A stretch of DNA of 26,842 bases from Serendipita indica DSM 11827 (taxonomy: Eukaryota; Basidiomycota; Agaricomycetes; Sebacinales; Serendipitaceae): contig CAJVGD010000003.1 of NCBI GenBank assembly GCA_910890315.1, positions 1 to 26,842 on the forward strand, in the 5' to 3' direction. Under the pieces are notes generated by a model, which was not told the DNA's origin, ran no database searches, and was given only the letters and a program-made list of their open reading frames with translations. Below are positions 1-10,175 of the stretch, one piece after another. The stretch's first letter is position 1. Each line of letters begins with the position of its first letter. Made by a program: the position numbers and the translations under genes.

Positions 1-5
1 GAGGG

Positions 6-763
6 ATGGTCAACGTATTTGACTCTCATATCTGCCACCGTCACGGAGCAAATAAGCAGAATTGCCCCATACGGCGATTCATTCCTGTGGCCCCAAACAC
101 CGTTACCTTCCATACCACTTCCAGTCTCTCCAATCAAGCTACTGCGCAGGCATTGAGTAGTGTGCTCTATGCCGCCAACCCGCCTATACGGGGTGGAGGC
201 CTCTTAAACTCGTTCATGACACTCGCGGCTTCGGGTGCTTCGTCCAAAGAGGTGGAAAGGAAGATGAGCGAGAGTATGGGGCGCACTATGCTTGGATTAG
301 GCCACGCGGCATTCGATTCCACTTCACCGGTAGAAAGGGCTACTGCTGCGGGCCAAGTGTTGGCGACCGTTGTCCCGACATGGAATCTAGTGTCCCATTT
401 ATTGCTGGTCTAGGAGTGACTGCGCTTCTTGGGATCGTGTTGGCTGGGATGGCAATGATGGCGGATAAAACAGCCATTGTGGTTCCTCCAGAGGTCGATC
501 GTCCAGCGGTTACCGCCAATAGGGAAGAGAAAGTGGTCAACACCATTGGTATTGCACGGCGAAGGTTGTGCGACCCGACCGGTCTCGTTTATGAAGTGTT
601 TGAGAAAGATGGGGATAGAGCTGGAACAAGATGGATGTTAGATGGAGGAAAGATGTTTGACTCAGGCTCTCCCGGTGCTGGTAGTGGGCTGGAGCTCGGT
701 CAGCTGAGGAGACGCACTGTGAGGGTGGGTTTACAGGACGATGGGTTTGGTTTCTACAAATAG
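6..763 (+). CDS. Unrecognised membrane protein, 3' part, split over two frames
   Basis: I do not recognise this gene. The frame 6-413 is open to the window edge, so the true start may lie outside. It reads as protein-like sequence rich in Ala, Ser and Thr up to about 385. A second frame, 380-763, then carries a strong hydrophobic stretch (about 395-465, a likely membrane helix rich in Ala, Gly, Leu and Met). A soluble, charged tail of about 95 residues ends at TAG 761-763. The two look like one protein, but no ordinary intron joins them: the only GT..AG pair with the right phase (359-390) is 32 nt long, too short for this genome. One missing base in the assembly or a real frameshift would explain it equally well. 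Downstream lies the transposon. Function is unknown; coding nature is likely, exact structure is not. Confidence 0.45.
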
Positions 764-1083
764 CTTTCTACGCAGGGAAGTAATGAAGCGGCTATGTAGG
801 ATCACTACGAAGTAAACAAGGCACTTGAGTGAGCACTGAACGCAGGACAAAAAATCAGTGGTGATAATCGAATCAGTGAAGGTACGAATCCTTGTAATCA
901 CAGTATAATCGAGGAGCTATGATTTGTTGTGCCGTATGCACGTAGTTGCACACTTGAACCTCACACTCCCCCTTTTATACTCATGAGCGAAGGAACAGAC
1001 AGAAACAGAAGAGAAAGAAATCCAGTTAAAAGTGAATTCTCGGTCAGATTGTCCCCGTTGGTGCATCAACTCATTAGAACTAG
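764..1083. other. Intergenic stretch before the transposon genes
   Basis: About 320 bases with no gene I can support. It must hold the 3' flank of the upstream gene and the 5' end and promoter of the transposon. A TATA-like stretch (TTTTATAC) lies near 975-983. I could not identify a terminal inverted repeat or target-site duplication, so the left border of the element is unknown. Confidence 0.4.
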
Positions 1084-1300
1084 ATGACCGACGAGAGGGG
1101 CAGACCTTGCTCGATTCAGATCGACGAATCGATGCAGGTATGTTACTGGAAGTATATTACAAACTTGGTTGACCCCTGGAGTAGAGAAAGGTGGCTCTAT
1201 TGGCATCGGCGTCTTTAACGTCTCGGAGGAGTTGGGCGCTGATACTAGTGCGCTATATGCTTCCTATTCGTACAGTCATCAACCCTGACTTCTCGGATCA

Positions 1301-4278
1301 ATGTACGCTACTACAGGATCGAGCAGTAGAGACGTCCCAAGGGACCAGCAAACCTTGCGCAGGCCCAAACCAAAGAATTATATAAAAGAAGTCTATCCGG
1401 ATCGTACAAATTTCGATCCTCGAATTGTAAAGGACCTCGAGGATTCTTCTTTCAATCCTGAACCTATTCCTGTCCCTCCAGGCAAGCGACCGGCAAACAA
1501 GCTCAAGTACCCGTGGGCTCCGTTCAATTCAAAAATAGACTTTCTCTTTGCTAAGGAAATACGAGAAAGCGGAGTTCCGAAGAAATGCGTCGATTTCCTC
1601 CTAAAGAACATCCGCAATGGTGCCTTCCAAGAACTAACCTTCACGTCCGCGGAGGCTATGTATAAGGTCGAGGAAGAAGCCATCGATCAACAGTCCGAAA
1701 GGGCAAGTTGATTTGCCTAGTTTATTACATTCGCTAACTCTGGATTTCTCTCTAGTTTGAGAAGAAGTCCTTCAATTATAAATGTCAAGGATCCGATGAA
1801 GAGCAAATATATACTGTATGGGTCAGGGATGGCATGAAAGCACTCGTCTCTCTTGCCCAAGACTCTTCTCTGGCACCATATTGGATCTGGCATGCAAGGA
1901 AACGCTTTTTGCATATTAAAGGATTCAATTCAGAGCGCATAATTGAGGATCCAATGAATGCCGACGATGCTTGGGAATCCGAGGTGTGCCACTTGCTCGA
2001 CTCGATAAACTAGTCATAATTGTCTGATAGAAGGAACTTCCGAATGACCCATCTCATGTCAACATCTATCTGATTCTACATTCCGATGAAGTAAAGTTGG
2101 CAAATTCGACATCCCTTACTCCAGTCTCTATCCGTATTGCTAATCTACCAGAGCATATCTCTGGCAAGAACTCGACATATGGAGGCAACATGACAATAGG
2201 CTTCATCCCGGATGTAAGTGATTTCCTCCTCCTGTGCTTTCACTAATTAGTAAAGTTGCAGGTGCCACCCGAAGCGGCAGGCTCAGTTAGGTACCAAGCA
2301 ATGGAAACTATCTTAAAATCGCTGGCTGAAAATGTCGGCTGTGGCGTGAGAGTACGGTGCGGAGACGGGGCAATTCGTGTCTTACATCCTCGAATCCTGA
2401 GCATTAGCCAAGACTTGAAGGAGCAGTAAGTTTCCTTACCTATAAATTCATTATCGAATTATTAATCTCCATCAGGTCTTTGTCTGCGGGCCTTGCGAGC
2501 GCCAGTGAGCACTGTCCTAGGTGCTCGGTTCCAAAGGACCACCAAGGAGACCTGAAATTTGACGTGAAAATAAATAAAAGACCCAATAAGGTACGGTTTA
2601 TAGTCTGCGGCCTGGTGTATAACCTTCAAAATGATAGGATAGCCATTGGGACTTCCCTGGACTATCCATATCTAGTTCATTGTCTTTCGACATCCTTCAC
2701 AGCGGCTACGAAGGTCTCTTTGGAGACCACATATGGAAGTTTATCTGGAAAAAACTTTTGACCAACGCCCAAACCCAGCTCACTCAAAGGTACACCTCTT
2801 TGCTCGCGTACCATCGACATTGATAGCCTTTGCACAGATTTAAGAAGGCACCCGTTCACCCAAACCTCCAAAGCATCAATACAATTCTGCCTGGGATTAA
2901 GACGGGTCAAATGCATTGGGCGATGCTTCAGGTTCGTTGTACCATCTGAACTGAGCACTTGCTGACCTCAAAAAGCAAGTCTTGCCTTTATGCTGGGACC
3001 TGATACCGCAAGAATATGAAGTCGTCATTGCATTTACTCGCAAGCTTGCCTGCTTTTTCATGGTCCTGCAATTCAAGCGGCAGTCAGAAAGGCGCTTGAA
3101 GGAAGGGCAACGTTTACTCGACGAGATGAACGAATTACTTAAAGTCAGCATATAATTTGTGACTTCAGACATACTAATCCGTTCCTACTTAGGCTATGAG
3201 GGCAATGCCCGCCAAGAAGAGTTGGAACTTTCCCAAGATGCATCAACTCTGTCATGCACTAGACGATATCAGAAACAAGGGACCGACGCCTTTCTTGTCC
3301 TGTATCCTCGGCGAGCAAATGAATTGTGAACTGAAAAATGATTATGGGAGATCTAACAAGAAAGAGCCTATCAAAGCTGCACGTATCCTCTCAAATCTTA
3401 TCTGATCTTCTAATAACTGAAGTCATAGTTGTCAAAGGCTCGAGAGAAGGCAGCAATGCTCAAACGGATCAACTGGAGAGTCAATCCAAACGAAACTAAG
3501 CCAGTAACAAAACGTGCGGTTTCACTTGATTGATTCGCTGTTATAACAATAGTTTTAGAGAAAAATCGACTATGCGCTCCGAAGGACAAGGCGAAGGACA
3601 AGGGCACCAATTCTCTGTCAATCCAAGAACGCGGCTACTTTTTCCAGGATCATAAAGGGTGCGACGGCCTCTTTGAGAAGTTCCATGATCAGTTATGGGA
3701 TCTTGTTGGGAGAATCTCAACCCAAGGCGACGAGTATGCAAGCCAGTTACAAAAGGGGTTCGAGGTGTGCGAAGTGTCATCGCCTATTGTAGCTGACTCA
3801 CTGCATCCAGATACAAGTGTTTACTCAACTCAAAGTCACGTATAACTCAATGGATGATGGAACAGTTATCGAGGAAGCTGTTGAATGCTCATCGTCATAT
3901 CATCATGTGGAGCGTTTCGATACTGTTTTCATACAGGACTCAGATTCACCAGCCTCAATAAAGGTAGCCAGAGTCCATCTTCTGTTCCGAGTTTATCACA
4001 GAGGAGAGGCATTTGACCTTGCCTTCATCACGGAGTTTGAGCAAGCCCCTTGGTTGGATGAGAGGGAGAAGGTGATGGGTGCACATCGGTTCAGTCATCG
4101 AAATGTAGGAAGGTTTGTGGAAGTTGATGCTATTATTCGATCCTGCTACATGACACCCCGATTCCTGTCGTCCGACATATCCCAGGAGCTCGAATATCCA
4201 GAAGACTTCTACCTCAATGATCTCGCAACAGGAGATGTAGACTTATTCATCAGATGTAGTAGATTTACCAGTCATTGA
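1301..4278 (+). CDS. Plavaka-type transposase, about 12 exons
   Basis: This is the transposase of the surrounding element. Exons by splice signals: 1301-1702, 1756-1983, 2031-2213, 2262-2425, 2476-2590, 2638-2789, 2838-2931, 2976-3143, 3193-3382, then an unresolved stretch 3383-3560, about 3561-3764, and 3811-4278. Family landmarks in order: the 'YPWAPFNSKIDFLFAKE' block; the 'MNADDAWESE' block; a Cys pair in 'HCPRCS'; the conserved core 'FDILHSGYEGLFGDHIW' in exon 6; 'SWNFPKMHQLCHALDDI' with a following Glu and 'ELKNDYG' in exon 9; and the beta-rich C-terminus ending near 'GDVDLFIRC'. Intron 1 (1703-1755) has a GC 5' site. Joins before and after the piece at 3429-3503 do not keep frame with canonical sites, so one or two breaks or odd splices exist there. 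The start is uncertain: ATG 1084 with introns 1138-1186 and 1275-1316 would also join in frame. Confidence 0.8.
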
Positions 4279-4354
4279 TTTTGAATCAAGTCTTCACAAC
4301 TCTGTCGTTGTAAAAGTGGAGCCTGGCAACTCAGTCCTGATTGTCTCCTGCTCA

Positions 4355-6719
4355 ATGGATCATCCATGGGGAAACACTACCTTGTTTGGCCATGATCCGT
4401 CCGAAAGATCTCAAGACTCTGAATCAGATGAGCAATCCAAATCTGGAGCGGTACCCACGCCGTACCAGGAGATTGCCAAAGTGAGAGCCTCATTGATGTG
4501 CCACGAATTGCTCACATACTGATATTCTAAATGGTTCACTTGTTTGAAGTCACTAGATCCAATTGCTTCCAAGCATGACAACCATGAAGCATATCGAGCC
4601 CAGCAGGAGGCGCAGACTGACAGGGCGCTGGCTCTGCCCAGTGATACTATAATTGACAAGGTAAGGTCTTTCGGCCATTCAATTATATAGTTAGCTTGTT
4701 GGGTGACCCTTGTTCCTGCATTACTAGAGGACTAGCGAGCCCGAAGTGTTTGATAATCAACACAACCAGGTATTACTTGATTGTCAAATGCAGGAGAAAC
4801 GCATCAAAGAGGTAACACCGTCTTCATTTGATCTCCCTTCCCCCCCAACAATTATCTAGGCGGTTGGTTTGCTGACTGAGAGGATTAACCAGCTTGAAGG
4901 GCAGAACAAAATGTACCAAAAAGAGCGAGAGAACCTCCGCAACCTAGGTCATTCCTTTCTGCTCGCTCTCTCCGAGGCATTGGACCAAAAGGGTATCTCC
5001 ATGGAGGAAATCTTCCAAACTGCAGAAAATAAAGGCAAAGAAAGAAAAGAGAAGAGAAGTTTTAACCTTGCATCGGCGAAAGCAACCACAATTTGTTACC
5101 TCTTGTGGGTGCCCAATGTCACAGGGGGGGATCTCAAAGCTGCTATGGATGATATTCCCAGCGGCTACATGCCAAAGGATATATATCAAAATTTTGCTGA
5201 TGCAAAGAAGCGTGATAGTTATCTCCTTCGTGGTTTTGCTTACTATCTTCGCAACTTAGATATCACGCCAGAAGGCTTTGAGTTCGAAGAAAGTGACCTT
5301 GATGAGGTTACCTTTCCTCCCAATGTTATACAGCCACTGAAATATTGTAGATCATTCAAGAGGCCAATAATGCGCAGACAGAGACACTTGTCAAGGTGCG
5401 CAAATACCTTGACAAGATACTCGAAGGTCACGGAGATATTCCCGGAGAATTGAACAATGTCAAAGACCACAATCCTACAAAGAAGGACACTCAGTTCCAT
5501 GCATTGTTACAAACCAAGGAGGGTACAGATCCCATGAGATCCATGAGATGTCCCTTAATTCAGCTCTCAAAGAGCGAGCGCACCAACAAACTACTCTATG
5601 ATGGTCTCTTTCAGACCCAAGCTGTTATAAGAGTGAGCAGATTGCATTATGGTTCTGATGTCATCTCTCATCCTCCAAAGACGATACGCCTTATCATTTT
5701 TGGGCCTAGCCATATTGAAAAGGCAAATCTCAGAAGCACTAACTCCCTGACCTATGCGGTGCAGTGGGGCCTTGGGAACAAATCCCTGCCTGCCGGGCTC
5801 ATTGTTGCTGCTGCTACCATTGTATGTCCATATCCTACTTCACATTCGCATAGATAATCGATCTTCAGCTACACGGGGCAATGGTCCGCATGCATGAAGG
5901 TGGAGAGAATAAGAACAAGAGCAAGACCTCCGGCTTCCTTGAACCATACCTTAATGGCCGCAAGTTCATTGATGATGGTGCTCCCGAAATAAAAGACCAG
6001 TTCCTACGCTCCATGACCAAACAAGTCTGTGGGAAGGAGATACTGGTCTTCCCAGAGACAAGACGTCAGCCACGGAGGTCGACTTCGCGAAGCACTCTGC
6101 ACTCCCGGACGCAGAGCAGGTCTAGAGTTCGGGCCTCCAAGAGTGTAGACTCTAGAAGCAGGAATGCAACCAATGACGGAGAATCGGATGATTCTTACTC
6201 TGAGAGCGTGCATGACAATGGCAATATACTACCTGATACATTCGTAGGCGAAGTTCCGCATGGGACACTAGGTGAGCATTCACACTAATGGTTCAGCATC
6301 TATTAATGAGTGGAGGCCTCGACAAAGAAGGGAATCGGTCTTCAATCGAGTACTCGGAGCCTGTTCGCTTCCAGAGTAGCCCATACCCGACCTCCATTGA
6401 GACGGGTATCAATAACCACAAGCAGGGAGAAACGCGTGGCTCCCTGGTTCAGATGCGTTCGCCCATGAAAACAATCAAGCCTGGCTCTCGATCTCTCCCT
6501 TCTCGAGAATCAGACGCGCAAGCCACCCAGTTCGGGTCGTCCGCCTCCGTACAAAAGCCACATACCACTACCCATGCTACTAATCTCACTTCATTATCTA
6601 TGGAAGCCAATACACCTCAGAGGAAGAAAGGCAAGCGAAAGAGGAATTCTAGTCAGAATCAGCCGAAGCAAATCGATCCCAGACAGCCCAAAAGAAAAAA
6701 GCCTCTAAGTGAGAGGTAG
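4355..6719 (+). CDS. Transposon companion protein with coiled coil and basic tail
   Basis: Seven exons (4355-4480, 4550-4660, 4728-4811, 4860-5306, 5351-5821, 5869-6271, 6316-6719) join in frame with canonical GT..AG introns of 44-69 nt into 681 residues. I cannot name a family. Visible parts: an acidic N-terminus; a coiled-coil stretch around 'GLLTERINQLEGQNKMY'; a charged middle; an 'LPAGLIVAAATI' block followed by 'FLEPYLNGRKFI' and a putative helical end, which resembles uncharacterised proteins that accompany transposons in mushroom genomes; an Arg/Ser-rich stretch (about 6063-6170); and a Lys/Arg-rich C-terminus that looks like a nuclear signal ('RKKGKRKRN', 'RQPKRKK'). Its own frame stays open upstream to 4241 and reads as plausible protein ('DLPVIDFESS'), overlapping the end of the transposase, so the true start may be earlier or the two may be one transcript. 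A DNA- or transposase-binding helper role is inference only. Confidence 0.7.
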
Positions 6720-6909
6720 GATCGGCGAGAGTGTGAAAACTGCGTAGGGACGTGTATACTCTCGTCTCTAATTCAAATCACAATTTTATGTTCATGTGTC
6801 GTTTAAGAAGCACAAACTGTAGATTCCAAATCAACCGAACTAAGCAACCTGGGATATCCTCATGCATCTATCCAATCCAGAGCGAGCAGCGCTCCTTGCC
6901 TTCGAAAGA

Positions 6910-9205
6910 TCATTCGTCCTGTTGTTGTTCATAGGCCGCGTTATGAATGGAAACGCTACGACCACTCGGGTCTGATGAGCATCCCCAGTCCATACGGGGA
7001 ATCCAGCGCACAGCCGTTGCCGCAGCGGCCTTGGTAGGGAAGTGACCTGCGAAGATCATGTCAGCCTCGATTAATATCATCAGCCGACGAAGAACATACT
7101 CTCAAAGATTTCACGGATGAGATATGCTTCTTTGGTCTCGGGGGTATCTTCTGGGTATCGTTCCTTGGCACCCGCCAAAGCCTCATCGGAGACGGTGGCA
7201 GCAGCGTGGTCTTTGATACCGTCGATCCAAGAGTAGCCTACACCGTCGGAGAACTGCTCCTTTTGACGCCAGAGAATCGACTTGGGAAGGTATGCCTGCA
7301 GATACTCAGTACCCAGCAGATGTTTACTCAAAGGCGTACCTTGCCGTCGGGAGCACAGTCAAAGGCCTTTCGAATGATGTACTACAGTCTATTCAGTAAT
7401 CAATAGCGGATAAAGAGAATATGACACACCTTTTCCATGATAGGGCATCCATCACTGTCGACCTTTTGCTTCGTACCCTTGCCAAACATCTTCTCTTCTG
7501 GGTTGATTGTCATCGCGACGTCCAAGAATGCCTTGTCCAAGAAGGGCACGCGAGCCTCTAAACCCCATGCCATCGTCGACTTGTTGGCGCGAAGGCAATC
7601 CGACGTGTGCAAGTTTTGCACTCGTTTGACCGTCTCCTTGTGAAACTCTTCAGCAGATGGTGCGGCATGGAAGTAAAGGTATCCTATCCAAGATGTCAGC
7701 CAAGGTCGATAGGAAATGAGGGCCCCAAACCTCCGAAGATTTCGTCGCTTCCCTCTCCGCTAAGGACCATCTTGACGCCCATGGCCTTGATCTTGCGACT
7801 GAGAAGATACATGGGTGTACTGGCACGAACAGTCGTGACGTCGTATGTCTCCAGGTGATAGATGACCTCGGGAATGGCGTCGAGTCCCTCTTGGACTGTA
7901 AAGGTGAATTCATGGTGCTGAGTCCCAAGATATGCGGCGACTTTGCGTGCGGCGAGTAGATCAGGGGAATGTGGAAGCCCAATCGAGAACGAATGGAGTT
8001 GCGGCCATGCGACTGGGGTAGTGTCGTCGAGGAAAACTGTACCGTTTTCTCCAACCACACCGGCAGATCCAGATCCTCCATTGGTCATAATGACAGGAGA
8101 CGTCGTACCGCTGGAGAGCAATCGCCTGCGACGTTCCTCTTGCTGAATTTGTGCGACGCGTTCCGTTTCTCGGGCAGCGATAGCGGCAATCAAGCTGCTA
8201 TCCAGTCCACCGCTCAACAGGACACCATAGGGTACCTCACTCATCAAGCGCTTCTTGACAGCCGCTTCGAGGGTTGTGCGCAAGAGAGTGAGATCGGCAT
8301 GAGCGGTCGGAGGCGGGATGACTTCCGGGTCCCACCACTTGGGCTTGTAGTAGCGTTCAAGTTTGCCCGTGTTAGAGTCGAAAAAGTGACCTGGTGGGAA
8401 CGCCTCGATGAAATCGCAATCGTCGGTGAGGGCCTTGAGCTCGGACGCGAAATAGGTGAGACCAGGCGTATTACTTGAAGTTCCACGATAGAGCGTCGTG
8501 ATTCCAATCGGATCGCGTGCGACAAGAACGCGGGTCGGCGAGACGGACTCGTCTAGGAGGATAAAGGAGAACATGCCGTCGAGGAGGTTGCATAGCGTGC
8601 TCGGGTCATGTTGCTTGTACTGTGTAGACGATTGATTTATGTATCAGAATGTGAATATAAGTCGGGCCACCGGGCGGGAAAACAGAGGCGGTTAGTTCGG
8701 AGATGACTGCCGAAAGGAGAGGGCGTACGAGATGGAGAATAACTTCGCAGTCCGAGTGCGTCTTGAAAATTGCATTTGCTGGGACGGTCTTCTTGAGAGC
8801 TTGATAGTTGTAGATTTCGCCGTTGACGCAGAGGATTTGCTTTTCGTCGGCACTAATGAGTGGCTGAGCACCCGTGTCTGTCGATCACACAAGCAAAGAG
8901 CATTCATCAGTACACATTGCTGTCCAGATCGCATTTCATGCAGAAAATTTGACGATTACAGCGAATAGCTGGGATAAAAATACGTTCAAAACGTTGCGGG
9001 ACAACGGATAAGGGGAAAGAAACTCTATGGGCTCACCAACACCAACGATCGCAAGTCTCTCGTGCGCAAGGATGCACTCCTTTCCAACGTAACAACCCGA
9101 CCAGTCGGGACCGCGGTGCCTCAGCCGCTTGCTGAGTGCAATCGCCTTTGTCCGCAATCCTGGCGTAGGTTGCTCGAGTCCGTGAACACCGAATATCCCG
9201 CACAT
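6910..9205 (-). CDS. ASN1: Asparagine synthetase (glutamine-hydrolysing)
   Basis: Makes asparagine from aspartate, ATP and glutamine in the cytosol. Seven exons on the minus strand join in frame: 9205-9037, 8877-8729, 8619-7731, 7683-7430, 7381-7340, 7295-7100, 7046-6910, giving 611 residues (yeast Asn1 is 572). The start is fixed by Met-Cys ('MCGIFGV'): Cys2 is the catalytic nucleophile of the N-terminal glutaminase domain. 'RHRGPDWSG' and 'NGEIYNY' of the same domain follow. The synthetase domain has the ATP pyrophosphatase loop 'SGGLDSS' at about residue 242, '[12 protein letters not shown]', '[18 protein letters not shown]', '[17 protein letters not shown]' and '[10 protein letters not shown]' near the end. 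A Ser/Gly/Gln-rich insert of about 45 residues follows the loop, as in fungal relatives. The first intron (8878-9036, 159 nt) is three times longer than the others. The 3' end faces the transposon tail to tail. Confidence 0.97.
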
Positions 9206-10175
9206 TCTCTGACAATGTTTAATCTATGTCCAAGATTTTTTCGTCAAATGTCCAAAGTGCGGGACAACGAACGGATGTGGAGGAGTCAGACCCTTGGCCT
9301 TATAGCCACAGATTAGCCGACCTGGTCAAGTTCTGTACTGTAGCCGTAGACGTAACTGCCGATAACAAGCGTCGTCTATACCGTCAGCTGATGCACGCAT
9401 TATATCACTCATGACTTGTCAACAGCGCTCGACTCGCCAAGGAGGAATAGGCCCTTACTCTTTTGAGAGAACTCGGAGCTTAAATGGACTCACGAGACCA
9501 TACAGCACATACTAGTGGCGCTTGAATGCACTCAGTCGACCAGCATTTCGACAAGATCGCTTAACTTATCGCCCTCACTTCATTCGACAACAATTTACCA
9601 TCGACTAAAAGGTCATGAGGACGGCCGGCAAACAGAGCAGCAAAAAATGGGACTTGCATAGAATAGGAAGCCAATGCAACTGTCTACAAGAACGGTAGGG
9701 AAAGAAACATGCAAACGCACAAACGGGCAGACGAAACCGGAATCTACACATACAATAACCTTAAGCGTTCATTCACAGCAACGTGCGTGTGTCTCGGTAG
9801 CTTCGCGTTGACGCAACCCAGTAAGGGTCAGCTGGACAGATGGAGAGGGAACGGCAAGAGTGGAGGAGACAGAGATAGAGTGAGTGTGTGCAGGATGAGG
9901 GTCCAGGAGCGAGACGGGAAAAAAAGAAAATACGAGGAATTGTAAAGGATTGCTGGGTTTTGCGGGGAGCGTTGGTCGTGACAAGGCCAGGAAATGAACG
10001 GCTTGAGGCGAATATTATAAAATGTAAGATTAGGCATTGCATGAGTGTTTTTTTTGATCTGTGATGCTGATGTTCGTCAGGATGGTTTCGCGTTTGCGCG
10101 GTATATTTCTCGCTGGCCATGGCGGGAGATCCTTTGTGTTCGTGAAGATGGAAAAAAGAGGCCACTAATATGTTA
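9206..10175. other. Long intergenic region, no gene seen
   Basis: About 970 bases between the start of the asparagine synthetase gene and the stop of the RhoGEF gene, both on the minus strand. It should contain the promoter of the former and the 3' flank of the latter. Short open frames occur on both strands, but none resembles a protein and none joins through introns to anything I recognise. I saw no tRNA-like B box. Confidence 0.6.
9298..9304 (-). promoter_or_regulatory. TATA-like box of the asparagine synthetase gene
   Basis: On the minus strand the sequence reads CTATAAG about 95 bases upstream of the ATG at 9205. Position and sequence fit a fungal TATA element; there is no further proof. 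Confidence 0.4.

Larger units (their letters stand above)
1084..6719 (+). mobile_element. Plavaka-like (CACTA-related) DNA transposon, two genes
   Basis: The region holds a Plavaka-type transposase followed on the same strand by a companion gene, and nothing that looks like host sequence. Plavaka elements are DNA transposons of the CACTA supergroup that are abundant in Agaricomycetes. The borders given here are only the outermost candidate coding positions: the first possible ATG (1084) and the last stop (6719). The element sits between an unrecognised gene ending at 763 and the 3' end of the asparagine synthetase gene (stop at 6910), so its right end must lie within about 190 bases of the second gene unless it includes host 3' flank. 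Both genes are largely open, which points to a young copy or one kept by selection. No terminal repeats were recognised by eye. Confidence 0.75.

Noticed and set aside
803-810. CACTACGA, resembling a CACTA transposon tip
   Set aside because: No matching inverted copy was seen near 6720-6909.
1191-1385. Open frame of 64 codons upstream of the transposase
   Set aside because: Composition is not protein-like, and it overlaps a better frame used by the transposase.
768-6747. CTACGCAG at 768-775 and its reverse complement CTGCGTAG at 6740-6747, which could be terminal inverted repeats of the transposon
   Set aside because: An eight-base match between two stretches of roughly 300 and 190 bases is expected about once by chance. 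No longer match extends from it and no target duplication is visible.
7969-8478. Long plus-strand open frame inside the asparagine synthetase gene
   Set aside because: It is antisense to a fully supported exon and shows no family resemblance.
9283-9288. TGACTC on the minus strand upstream of asparagine synthetase, like half of a Gcn4/Cpc1 site
   Set aside because: Yeast ASN1 is a Gcn4 target, but this single imperfect copy lies between the TATA-like box and the ATG, not upstream where an activator site would be expected.
9709-10165. Short open frames on both strands in the long intergenic region
   Set aside because: They overlap each other, have low-complexity composition and match no family pattern.
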